From positions 3,512 to 67,511 of the forward strand of contig DHYU01000060.1 of assembly GCA_002415485.1 (NCBI GenBank): a DNA stretch of 64,000 nucleotides, in the 5' to 3' direction. This stretch comes from Proteobacteria bacterium UBA5122 (GTDB lineage: Bacteria; Pseudomonadota; Gammaproteobacteria; Tenderiales; Tenderiaceae). Every line of letters starts with the position of its first letter. Within the stretch, counting starts at the first letter, position 1. The notes below the pieces were generated by a model. The model made no database searches and was not told where the DNA came from. It worked only from the letters and a program-made list of their open reading frames with translations. Made by a program: the position numbers and the translations under genes. Shown in pieces: positions 6,950 to 14,756 of the stretch.

Positions 6950-8860
6950 GTGCCGCAATCTGATTTAAGGCAGCTGGCAATGCAGCGTTTTTCGCATCTC
7001 AATGAGGCGGAGCTGCGTCTGTTGCAAGCGATCAGTGCAGGGCAGATTGTCGATTATGCCCAGCACGATGACGCCACGCCGCTGCTGGAGGAGCCGACGA
7101 TCCGCGCTGGTCTCATCCGCTGGTTGTGTGTCGATCCGGCGGCGCGGCAGTTTGTCGATGTGCGTGGTGTGCACGTGCACGGGGCGGAGATCATCGGCCG
7201 CCTCGATCTGGCCTTCGTCTCGATTTCATTTCCACTGGCGCTGCTGCGCTGTCGCATCGAAAAGGGCATCGACCTGACCGAGAGCGAGGTGCGGGCGATT
7301 GCGCTTGATGGCAGTAGCGTTGGACCGATTGCCGCCGCCCAGGCGCGGCTGCGCGGTTCACTCTATCTGCGTGATGGCTTTCATGCGCGCGGTGAGGTGC
7401 GGCTGCTAGGTGCCAACATCAAGGGTAGTTTGGAATGCCGCAATGCCCGTTTTGAAAATCCGGACGGTGATGCAATCTCGGCCAACGGTGTGATGGTGCA
7501 TGGCTCGGTGTTTATGGATGCCGGCTTTTACGCCCATGGCACGGTGCGTATGGTCGGTGCGTCGATCGATCGCATGTGGATCTGTACTGGCGGCCGTTTC
7601 GTCGCGCCACGGCGCGAGGCCCTGGTGGCCGACGGCATCAGCATTGGCAGTTCCTTGATGATGGAGAACGGCTTTATCGCCGTCGGCGAGGTGCGGTTGA
7701 TGGGGGCGAGCATCCATGGTGATCTGAGTTGCCGCAGTGGCCGGATCCTGAATCGCGGTGCTGATGCCTTGTCGGCCGATGGCGTGACGATCGGCGGCTC
7801 GGCCAACCTGAATCGTGGTTTCAAGGCCGTGGGGCGGGTGCGCATGGTCGGTGGTGTGATCAAACACGACCTGACCTGCCGCGATGCCACCTTGTTGAAT
7901 CAGGACGGTGATGCGTTGGTGATCGACCGTGCCCGCATCGATGGCAATCTGTATCTGGAAGGGCGCTTTCGCAGCAACGCGGTGATCTCGCTGCGCACGG
8001 CGCGTATCCATGGCGATATGCATGTGTGGAACGCCCGCTTCACCGGCTCGGGTGTGAACGGTGTGGTCGCCGAGAATGCGCAGATCAGCGGGCGGCTGCT
8101 GTGGAAGGGGATCGGCCTGACCCCCGGCAGTGAATTGAATCTCTCACATGCCCGCATTGGCCAGTTGGCCGATGAGCGCAAGAGTTGGCCGGATGCCGGT
8201 CGCCTGCACCTGCAGGGGCTGGAATATCAGAGCATCAGCGAAGGGCCGCTGGATGCAGTGGCGCGCCTGGATTGGTTGCGGCGGCAGCCCTATGCGCCGT
8301 TCAGTCAGCAGCCCTATGAGTGGCTGGCCTCAGTGATGAAGCGCAGCGGCCACGATGAAGAGGCGATTGCGATTGCGATCGGCGGTGAAGACGATCGTCT
8401 GCGTTATGGCGAGCTGCCGCCAGTGGCACGTATGCGTCAGTGGTCGCTCAAGTATCTGCTTGATTATGGCTATCAGCCGCACTACCGCGCGCTGTTGATC
8501 GGTACGGTGTTGATGGTGCTCGGCTGGTTGCTGTTTTCCATCGGCGGTGCGGCCGACCTGATGTCGCCCACGCGCGAGCGGGTCTACATGGATTACCAGT
8601 ACATCGAACAGCGCCATGTGCCGGAGGACTATCCGGTGTTTAATCCGCTGGTCTACTCCATCGATTCGTTTATCCCGTTTATCAATCTGCACCAGGAAGA
8701 GTATTGGCTGCCGAACGCCGCCCGCAGCTGTACCTTGCTGCAGCAACAATTGCCCTGCGGCTCGGTGTTGCGGGTGTACATGTGGCTGCATATCGGCCTG
8801 GGTTGGGTGCTGGCGACCTTGTTTGCGGTCGGCCTGACCGGGTTGGTGCGTAAGGACTAG
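6950..8860 (+). CDS. Large beta-helix-like repeat protein with C-terminal membrane module
   Basis: A 636 aa protein without signal peptide. An N-terminal region (1-70) is followed by at least six tandem units of about 46 residues (roughly 70-400), each with the pattern 'GSVFMDAGFYAHGTVRMVGASI' and then 'D-A-(L/I)-x-A-D-G': short strands punctuated by Gly, typical of a right-handed beta-helix or polymer-forming fold. After a helical linker come a membrane segment (515-534), a loop containing 'YSIDSFIPFINLHQEEYW', and a second membrane segment (613-633). This loop-plus-two-helices module recurs in large actinobacterial and proteobacterial repeat proteins annotated loosely as membrane oxidoreductases; no catalytic motif is visible. 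GTG 6950 with GAGAGG ribosome site. Transcribed alone. Confidence 0.75.
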   Translation: MPQSDLRQLAMQRFSHLNEAELRLLQAISAGQIVDYAQHDDATPLLEEPTIRAGLIRWLCVDPAARQFVDVRGVHVHGAEIIGRLDLAFVSISFPLALLRCRIEKGIDLTESEVRAIALDGSSVGPIAAAQARLRGSLYLRDGFHARGEVRLLGANIKGSLECRNARFENPDGDAISANGVMVHGSVFMDAGFYAHGTVRMVGASIDRMWICTGGRFVAPRREALVADGISIGSSLMMENGFIAVGEVRLMGASIHGDLSCRSGRILNRGADALSADGVTIGGSANLNRGFKAVGRVRMVGGVIKHDLTCRDATLLNQDGDALVIDRARIDGNLYLEGRFRSNAVISLRTARIHGDMHVWNARFTGSGVNGVVAENAQISGRLLWKGIGLTPGSELNLSHARIGQLADERKSWPDAGRLHLQGLEYQSISEGPLDAVARLDWLRRQPYAPFSQQPYEWLASVMKRSGHDEEAIAIAIGGEDDRLRYGELPPVARMRQWSLKYLLDYGYQPHYRALLIGTVLMVLGWLLFSIGGAADLMSPTRERVYMDYQYIEQRHVPEDYPVFNPLVYSIDSFIPFINLHQEEYWLPNAARSCTLLQQQLPCGSVLRVYMWLHIGLGWVLATLFAVGLTGLVRKD

Positions 8861-8901
8861 CGGCTGTTCACGCGTGCCTCCATGATGGCGCGGGCAAAAA
8901 A

Positions 8902-8924
8902 TAGATGTATTTCCAATCTTACTT
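8902..8924. promoter_or_regulatory. Possible NsrR half-site region upstream of nnrS
   Basis: The bases AGATGTATTT match the NsrR half-site AGATGYATTT completely; the second half (CAATCTTACTT) matches only about six of eleven positions. NnrS genes are often under nitric-oxide control, which makes the site plausible. Confidence 0.25.
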
Positions 8925-8951
8925 AAAATATATTTTGAATATACTTTTAAG
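8922..8951. promoter_or_regulatory. AT-rich imperfect palindrome upstream of nnrS
   Basis: CTTAAAA and TTTTAAG form perfect outer arms around an AT-rich centre containing near-palindromic TATATT/AATATA. It ends 11 bases before the ATG of nnrS, covering its leader and probably its promoter; GAGGG after it is the ribosome site. Confidence 0.4.
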
Positions 8952-8962
8952 AGGGTTGGATT

Positions 8963-10147
8963 ATGACGGTCATCAACATCACGCCACCGGGCAAGCTGAT
9001 CCCCCCTGATCGTTTATCCCTGTTTGCACTCGGCTTCCGGCCCTTTTTTGTGCTGGCGGCTTTGTCGGCGGTGGTGCTGATGCTGCTCTGGCTGCTGATG
9101 TTGGCCAATGTCGTGCCCGGCCCGGGTTACTATCCTCCGTCGCTGTGGCATGGCCATGAAATGGTGTTTGGTTTTGCGACGGCCGTGGTGGCGGGCTTTC
9201 TGCTGACGGCGGTGCGCAACTGGACCTCGGTCAACACCTTAACCGGTGGCCCGTTGATGGGCCTGGCTGCGTTGTGGCTGGCGGCGCGACTGTTACCGTT
9301 TTTGGCCGCACCGTCGTGGCTCATCGCCGTGGTCGATTTGGCCTTTCTGCCGCTGTTGGCGCTGGCCTTGTTGAAGCCGATCCTCGATAGCAAAAAAACA
9401 CCGCAACTGATCTTTGTCGTGATCTTGAGCGTGATGTTCATCGCCAACCTGTTATCGCACCTGGCGCTATTGGATGTGATCGGGCTTGCGCCGGACATCG
9501 GCATCACGCTGGCGCTGAACTGCATCTTACTGACAATCGTGATCATGGCCGGGCGGGTGCTGCCGTTTTTTATCGAACGCGGCGCGCCGGGCAGTCGGCC
9601 CAAAAAATGGCCGTGGCTGGAGCGGCTGTCGGTGGCCAGCATGGTGCTTTTTGCGTTGTTGATGGTGTGGCAGCCAGCAGGATTGGTGTTATCGGTTGTG
9701 GCCATCGCGGCGGCCTTGGCCCACGGTGTGCGACTCGCGGCCTGGGTATCGCGGCCATTGTGGGCAGTGCCATTGCTGTGGGTGTTGATCTTCGGTTATG
9801 CGTGGCTGGTGATCGGGTTTGTGATGGTGGCCTGGGCGCCAATGCTTGACATTGATACCAGTCTGGCGCGACATGCCTTTGCCGCCTCGATAGCAGTATT
9901 GAGTCTGGGCATGATGGCGCGCGTGGCATTAGGTCACACCGGCCGAGAACTCAAACCGGCGGTCATCATCGGCTGGGCCTTCGCTGTGTTGAATGTGGCG
10001 ATGGTCTTGCGTTTGCTGGCGATGATGGTTGAAACACAATGGCCGCTGTGGTTGGCGGCCATCGGTTGGATCAGTGCGTTTGGGATTTACCTCGGCGTGT
10101 ACTGGCCGATCCTGTCACGCGCGCGAGTGGATGGTCAGCCGGGGTGA
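8963..10147 (+). CDS. nnrS: NnrS family haem-copper membrane protein
   Basis: A 394 aa integral membrane protein with about twelve hydrophobic segments. NnrS proteins accompany nitrite and nitric oxide reductases and protect against nitrosative stress, apparently by keeping iron free for metabolism. Family hallmarks seen here are 'ALGFRPFFVLAAL' near residue 25, 'WHGHEMVFGFATAVVAGFLLTAVRNWT' region (His-x-His-Glu at about 60-70) and 'GRVLPFFIERG' near 195. Start ATG 8963 with a GAGGG ribosome site. No denitrification enzymes are in the window, so it probably responds to NO from elsewhere. The gene converges with the AraC-type regulator downstream. Confidence 0.92.
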   Translation: MTVINITPPGKLIPPDRLSLFALGFRPFFVLAALSAVVLMLLWLLMLANVVPGPGYYPPSLWHGHEMVFGFATAVVAGFLLTAVRNWTSVNTLTGGPLMGLAALWLAARLLPFLAAPSWLIAVVDLAFLPLLALALLKPILDSKKTPQLIFVVILSVMFIANLLSHLALLDVIGLAPDIGITLALNCILLTIVIMAGRVLPFFIERGAPGSRPKKWPWLERLSVASMVLFALLMVWQPAGLVLSVVAIAAALAHGVRLAAWVSRPLWAVPLLWVLIFGYAWLVIGFVMVAWAPMLDIDTSLARHAFAASIAVLSLGMMARVALGHTGRELKPAVIIGWAFAVLNVAMVLRLLAMMVETQWPLWLAAIGWISAFGIYLGVYWPILSRARVDGQPG

Positions 10148-10179
10148 GGCGCGTGCTAATGCACAAACGTCGCCAGGCA

Positions 10180-11046
10180 TTATTTCAACGGCAAGTAGAC
10201 ATCCGTCACCAATTCATGCTCTTCCACTCCCGGCATCAGATTGCAGTAGTGGAAAAACAGCGGAAAATCGCGCAGTTCCTCACCACTGGCGGGTAGCCAG
10301 TCGCGATACAGAGCCTGCGCAGTCGCACTTAGGTTGTGATGGGCGCCACGGTGTGTGGTCACCGCGCAGCGACCGGCGGGGATGATGCCGTTCTTCACGC
10401 CCTGTGGGTTGGCTGGGATATCCTGAGTGACCGATGTACACAAATCGAAACGAAACTGATCGGGGGCGGTGGTCAGTGGGTCATCATAGGCCAGGCCGTA
10501 CATATTTGAGGTTTCGATGGGAGATAGCCCACTGGTTTTACGCCACTCGATTAATTTCATAACGCTATCGTCGACCAGCGTGGGGGATGCCCGATGTTCC
10601 AGGATGCCAACCGGGACCGCGTCAAAATACACAATGTTCACGTTCATCTCTTCGTTCCTATGGGTGATGGGCAGTTGGTATTTTTCATTCCAGGGCTGCC
10701 ATTGAGGGTGAGCGCGGAACTGAGAGGGCGTCTGACTGAAGGTCTGTTTGAACGCGCGGGAAAACGACTCCGGATTTTCAAAACCGGCATCCAGTGCGAT
10801 GTCGATGATCTTTTCATCCAGGTTGATTGCCAGCCGATAGGATGCGCGTTTTAAACGAATTAAGCGGATATACGAAAACAAACTCATGCCCATATACACC
10901 GCAAACTGACGCAGAAAGTGATACTTCGAGAAGTGAGCGATATCGCTTAACTCCTCCAAGGTCAGTGGTTCATAAAGATGTTGATCAATATGCAGCAACA
11001 CGCGTTCGAATCGTTGATGATATTGCGTTGCTTGTTTGCTGTTCAC
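10180..11046 (-). CDS. AraC/Rob-type regulator with GyrI-like effector domain
   Basis: A 288 aa transcription factor. The N-terminal 110 residues hold two helix-turn-helix units of the AraC/XylS type ('LTLEELSDIAHFSKYHFLRQF' and 'KIIDIALDAGFENPESFSRAF'), followed by a linker and, from about 130 to the end, a GyrI-like/SoxB effector-binding domain ('VYFDAVPVGILEHRA', 'DVYLPLK' end). This is the order seen in Rob and in many SbmC-type regulators, which sense small hydrophobic molecules and control efflux or stress genes. Target genes are not evident; neighbours on either side run in different transcription units. Confidence 0.9.
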   Translation of the reverse strand: MNSKQATQYHQRFERVLLHIDQHLYEPLTLEELSDIAHFSKYHFLRQFAVYMGMSLFSYIRLIRLKRASYRLAINLDEKIIDIALDAGFENPESFSRAFKQTFSQTPSQFRAHPQWQPWNEKYQLPITHRNEEMNVNIVYFDAVPVGILEHRASPTLVDDSVMKLIEWRKTSGLSPIETSNMYGLAYDDPLTTAPDQFRFDLCTSVTQDIPANPQGVKNGIIPAGRCAVTTHRGAHHNLSATAQALYRDWLPASGEELRDFPLFFHYCNLMPGVEEHELVTDVYLPLK

Positions 11047-11136
11047 CTGTTGTCCTCACTCAGTCCGTGTTCACAGTATCTGCGAAGGCTATTGATGAAT
11101 CCTGACCGGAATTGCGCTGTTATCAATATGTGGGGA

Positions 11137-11934
11137 TTAAACCGTAATCTCCTCTGCCTGTTGCAAGGCCGTTAGTACTTCAGACTTAAGCGTTTCATTG
11201 CAGGTCGCCAGCGTATAACGTGAGTCTGCACTATGCGTACGGCCATCACCATCAAACACCTCACCACCGGCCTCGCGCACGATCAATACACCCGCCAGCA
11301 CGTCCCAGGGTTTGTTCGACAGGATTACGCTTACATCCAAACGCCCGGTCGCCAACCATGCAAGTTGCACGGCGGCGGAGCCGAGCATACGCAGGCGCAT
11401 GATGCGTGGCGCGAGGGTATGCACCAGGGCCAGCCGCAGTCGGTTGCGTTCAATGGCATTTGCACCGACGGCAAAGTCGCCACAACTAACCATTGCCGTA
11501 TTTAGCGAGTTTGTATCAGCAACGTGTATCCGCTGATTATTTAAATAAGCGCCTAGTCCTCGTTCAGCGACATAACGTTCATTCAAAAACGGCAGTGAGA
11601 TGCAGGCCATTGTCGCCTGACCATCCTCGACCAACGCAATGCACAGGCCACACAAGGGTACACCGCGGGCGAAGTTGATGGTGCCGTCGATAGGGTCGAT
11701 CACCCAATAACGCGCTGCATCCTGTTCACCCTGCCACGCCAGTTCTTCACCCAACACCGGAATGCCGCTGGCCTCCAGCAAGGCCTTGAGCTCACGTTCT
11801 ATCGCCAGATCCAGCGCGAGGGCAAAGTCCTTGTCACCCTTATCATGCAGCGCGTGTTCTTCTTTCATTCCAGTCCGCAAGCGCGCATCGGCGATGTCCG
11901 CCGCCTGTAACATCAAACCCTTTAAATCGACCAT
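11137..11934 (-). CDS. Inositol monophosphatase family protein
   Basis: A 265 aa metal-dependent phosphatase of the IMPase/FBPase/CysQ superfamily. Metal-binding motifs are GEE (62-64), WVIDPIDGT (77-85) and, near residue 205, 'NKPWDVLAG', which replaces the usual WDxAAG. Substrate could be inositol phosphate, fructose bisphosphate or 3'-phosphoadenosine phosphate; the sequence does not decide. ATG 11934 is used rather than the frame's first ATG because it aligns with family N-termini; the gene then overlaps the end of the upstream transporter gene by 13 bases, suggesting translational coupling. Confidence 0.85.
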   Translation of the reverse strand: MVDLKGLMLQAADIADARLRTGMKEEHALHDKGDKDFALALDLAIERELKALLEASGIPVLGEELAWQGEQDAARYWVIDPIDGTINFARGVPLCGLCIALVEDGQATMACISLPFLNERYVAERGLGAYLNNQRIHVADTNSLNTAMVSCGDFAVGANAIERNRLRLALVHTLAPRIMRLRMLGSAAVQLAWLATGRLDVSVILSNKPWDVLAGVLIVREAGGEVFDGDGRTHSADSRYTLATCNETLKSEVLTALQQAEEITV

Positions 11935-12821
11935 AACAATCCCATCCCGCTGAATAGCGTCACACCGTTGGCCAGCCAAATCGCCGGTCGTTGCGGTTCT
12001 TTCAAGTAGATCACACCGATCGCCGCCGTCATCACGATGTGCATCATGACGATGGTCTTCACATAGGTCACGCCGTTATCCAGGTCCAAGGAAAGCTGTA
12101 CCGCCAGTTGTTGGCAGATAAAGGCCGTCAATACCACCGCAACGTAGAACCAGATATTGCCATTGCGCGCGATGGCAGCATCCACACGTTGTCGACGCCA
12201 CCACAGTAGCGGCAATAACAAGGCAACCGTGATCAGATGCCAATAGGCGGTAAACACCAAGGCACCGTTATCCACCGCCTGTATCGCCACTCGATCCAGG
12301 ATGGTTGAGAACCCAAACAAGGCGGCAGCGATACACGAATACCACACCGCACGGGTAGCATGTGCACGCTTGGTTTGAGTTTTGTTCGTTGCCGAGCTGC
12401 GCAATACAAACGAGACCGACACCACGATCAAGGCTATAAACAACAAGGCCCAACCGTTTGGTACTTCGCCATACAGCGCCCAGGTGCAGAGCATCATGAA
12501 TACGGGGATGCTGGCCTGTATTGGCGTGACGATCGACAGGTCACCGTGTTTGATCGCCTCCATGTACAACAGGCTTGCACCGATGGTCAGCACTGCGGCG
12601 GCGAAGGTCGCCAGCCAAAACTGCGATGCATTTAAAAACGTGTAATCGATAAACGGCAGCGCCGCCAGCAACAGCACGGCCGGAATCACGCGTGCATGAA
12701 ACAACAAACTCCAGGAATCAATCGCCCGGCAACGGGTCTTTACCAGCAACACCTTGCCGACATTGGCCGCCATCGCCAACAGGCTCAGCAATACCCACGG
12801 TTCTAACGCCGTGTTGAACAT
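11922..12821 (-). CDS. EamA/DMT-family transporter
   Basis: A 299 aa membrane protein with ten predicted membrane helices arranged as two EamA repeats (about 5-140 and 155-298), separated by a basic loop (RSSATNKTQTKRAHATR) that should be cytoplasmic. Drug/metabolite superfamily members export metabolites or amino acids; a cytoplasmic positive loop in the middle is typical. Start ATG 12821 lies three bases after the stop of the upstream Gre-type gene, so Gre factor, transporter and phosphatase form one operon of tightly packed genes. The substrate is unknown. Confidence 0.85.
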   Translation of the reverse strand: MFNTALEPWVLLSLLAMAANVGKVLLVKTRCRAIDSWSLLFHARVIPAVLLLAALPFIDYTFLNASQFWLATFAAAVLTIGASLLYMEAIKHGDLSIVTPIQASIPVFMMLCTWALYGEVPNGWALLFIALIVVSVSFVLRSSATNKTQTKRAHATRAVWYSCIAAALFGFSTILDRVAIQAVDNGALVFTAYWHLITVALLLPLLWWRRQRVDAAIARNGNIWFYVAVVLTAFICQQLAVQLSLDLDNGVTYVKTIVMMHIVMTAAIGVIYLKEPQRPAIWLANGVTLFSGMGLLWSI

Positions 12822-12824
12822 GGC

Positions 12825-13319
12825 TTAATACACCTCGACCACGTCATACGCCACACGACGGTCATTCACCGTCAACGTAAAACCATCATCCACCTGCGAG
12901 CCCAGCAGCTTGTCACCGAGCGGCGACTGCGGCGTCACAATCGTGATGCTGCGGCCGTCGTAGTTGAACTTCACACCACCGGCCTCCGTGCCCAGCCATA
13001 ACCAACGCTGCGCGCCGTGTTCGTCTTCCAGCAATACCAGGCTGTTCAATCCCACCACCGGTTTTATCACCAAGGCCTGCGCCGCAATCGCCTCGTAGGC
13101 ATGCAGCGTCTTCGCAATCTCCTCCGCCCGCATCGCCTGCCCATGCGCCAGATACGCCGCCTCCAGGCCGCGGGTGTCGTACTTGTTCTCCGCCACACTT
13201 TCCTCGTGGGTCGCGTTGTGATGCGAATCCTCAAACGCCGCCTGCAGAGTCGCCAGGTCAGCGCGCAGCACGGCGCAGATCTGGCGGATGATGGCAGGCT
13301 TGTCGATGGGGTGGGTCAT
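12825..13319 (-). CDS. GreA/GreB-type transcription elongation factor
   Basis: A 164 aa protein with an N-terminal helical hairpin (about 8-80) and a C-terminal GreA/GreB domain (about 88-164; 'PVVGLNSLVLLEDE', 'ITIVTPQSPLGDKLLGSQVDDGFTLTV'). Gre factors insert the coiled-coil tip into the RNA polymerase secondary channel and trigger transcript cleavage; acidic residues occur at the expected tip ('HEESVAENKYDTRGLEAAYL'). It is divergent from canonical GreA and GreB and belongs to the accessory family seen in proteobacteria, so it could also act as an anti-cleavage or Rnk-like factor. First gene of a three-gene operon. Confidence 0.85.
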   Translation of the reverse strand: MTHPIDKPAIIRQICAVLRADLATLQAAFEDSHHNATHEESVAENKYDTRGLEAAYLAHGQAMRAEEIAKTLHAYEAIAAQALVIKPVVGLNSLVLLEDEHGAQRWLWLGTEAGGVKFNYDGRSITIVTPQSPLGDKLLGSQVDDGFTLTVNDRRVAYDVVEVY

Positions 13320-13354
13320 GGGGGTTGGTTTTGTGTCCAGTTGGCGTTTAATGA

Positions 13355-13552
13355 GTCGAATTCAGGAACGAATATTTTAAGCCCAAATATATCGCGGTAC
13401 TAACAAACATAATTGGTAAGGCGCAATGTGTGCGAGATCTAAATGTTTTGAATGAACATCGCAGCCAGGGTCATTTTGTGGCTGTGCCGAGTGCGATACT
13501 CGGATGGGATGATGACGGGATTTGTATCGGTGAGATGGCGTGGCCTTTTTAA
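13355..13552 (+). pseudogene. Possible fragment of a lost gene
   Basis: A 65-codon open stretch lies between stop codons, without a good start; the best in-frame start is GTG 13430, with no ribosome site. The end reads like real protein ('HFVAVPSAILGWDDDGICIGE' then MAWPF), but the family is not recognised. It may be the 3' remnant of a gene removed from this junction, or chance. It lies in the 306-base gap between the divergent Gre gene and the OmpA lipoprotein gene. Confidence 0.3.
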
Positions 13553-13588
13553 CTCGCTGCGACTTCTTAATTATCCGTTGACCTATTA

Positions 13589-13624
13589 ATGCGTTCCCAC
13601 ACGTTGGTGTGGGAACGCATTTGT
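13589..13624. terminator. REP-like perfect hairpin, probable terminator
   Basis: AATGCGTTCCCACAC and GTGTGGGAACGCATT form a perfect 15 bp stem with a four-base loop, followed by TTGTTTT on the plus strand. The GCGTTCCCAC core is shared with widespread REP-like elements. It lies immediately after the stop of the minus-strand OmpA gene and could stabilise or end that transcript. Confidence 0.6.
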
Positions 13625-13625
13625 T

Positions 13626-14555
13626 TTAGGGCGCTACCTTCGGCAGTTCGTCGGAGAGGATGTCCAGGTTCGGCTGCATGATGATTTCGATGCGGCGGTT
13701 GAGCTGGCGGCCTTCTTCGGTTTCGTTGTCTGCGCGGGGGCGGAATTCACCATAACCCGCAGCGGAGATGTTTTCCGGCAGTACGTTCTTCGAGGTCAAC
13801 AGGTGCACGACCGACAGGGCGCGGGCGGTGGAGAGTTCCCAGTTGCTGGGGAAGCGTGCGGTGTTGATGGACTTGTTGTCGGTATGTCCTTCCACCTGGA
13901 AGCGTCGGTCATTGAACTGACTGAGTACCGCGGCAAGCTGGCTGAGGGCCTTGCTGCCTTCGCTATTGAGGGTGGCGCTGCCGCTTTCAAACAGGATGTT
14001 GTTGGGTAGGTTGATGACGATGCGGCCCTGTTCGATGCTGACGGTGAGTTGGCCGCCGTCGATCATGTCTTTCAGGCGGTCGATGAATTCGGCGTAGATC
14101 TCGTTGCGGCGTTGGGTCTCTGCTTCAATGCTCTTGAGTGCGGCCAGTTGCGCCATGGAGTCTTGAAAGCCTTGCTGCATGGTGTGTTGTTTGGCCTCCA
14201 GGTCGGCCAGTTCCCGATGGGCGGTGTCGACCTGTTGTTTGGTCTGCGCCAGTTCCTGTTCGGTCTTTTTGATCTTGGCCCAATTGCGCGTTAACTCATC
14301 TTCGGCCATGGCGTTGTTGAGCCGGGATTGTTCTAGGTCTTGCTCTTTCTGTTTGATCTCGGCCTGGATGCGCGCAATCTCTTGTTCGCTCTCCTTGAGC
14401 TGCAGTTGGTTACGGGCGATTTCATCTTGGGCGTTATACAAAGACGCTTGCAGTTCATCCTTCTCGGCCACCGCGGCCTCGAACTTGCCGCTGGAGACGC
14501 AGGCCGATAGCAGCATGACAGGAAGGATGGCGGCAATACGCATGGGGGTGTTCAT
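13626..14555 (-). CDS. OmpA-family lipoprotein with coiled-coil
   Basis: A 309 aa outer-membrane lipoprotein. The signal peptide ends in the lipobox LSAC (cysteine about residue 19). Residues 25-165 form a long coiled coil dense in Glu, Gln and Lys. From about 185 to 295 lies an OmpA/Pal-type peptidoglycan-binding domain ('LFESGSATLNSEGSKAL', 'VEGHTDNKSINTARFPSNWEL', 'GEFRPRADNETEEGRQLNRRI' with the conserved NRRIEI). It should tether the outer membrane to peptidoglycan, as a stalk reaching across the periplasm. Start ATG 14555; transcribed alone. Confidence 0.9.
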   Translation of the reverse strand: MNTPMRIAAILPVMLLSACVSSGKFEAAVAEKDELQASLYNAQDEIARNQLQLKESEQEIARIQAEIKQKEQDLEQSRLNNAMAEDELTRNWAKIKKTEQELAQTKQQVDTAHRELADLEAKQHTMQQGFQDSMAQLAALKSIEAETQRRNEIYAEFIDRLKDMIDGGQLTVSIEQGRIVINLPNNILFESGSATLNSEGSKALSQLAAVLSQFNDRRFQVEGHTDNKSINTARFPSNWELSTARALSVVHLLTSKNVLPENISAAGYGEFRPRADNETEEGRQLNRRIEIIMQPNLDILSDELPKVAP

Positions 14556-14716
14556 AGAATCCTCACAATGGAATATGTGTGAAAAAGGGGAGGGGCGATG
14601 GAGATGTCCAAACGCCTCGGCGGATATCTATCACAATCCGTTGAGGATAGCATCAGGCTGGAGGGCGGAACGGGTGTTTTTTTTGTGTGTGGCGTAGTTG
14701 TTAAACAGACACGCAC

Positions 14717-14749
14717 CAAAAAACCGCCCACTGAGGCTCGGTGGGCGGT
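14717..14749 (-). terminator. Intrinsic terminator of pyk
   Basis: On the minus strand ACCGCCCAC pairs with GTGGGCGGT and is followed by a T run (A run at 14718-14723 on the plus strand). It starts eight bases after the pyruvate kinase stop. Confidence 0.85.
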
Positions 14750-14756
14750 CGGCAGG

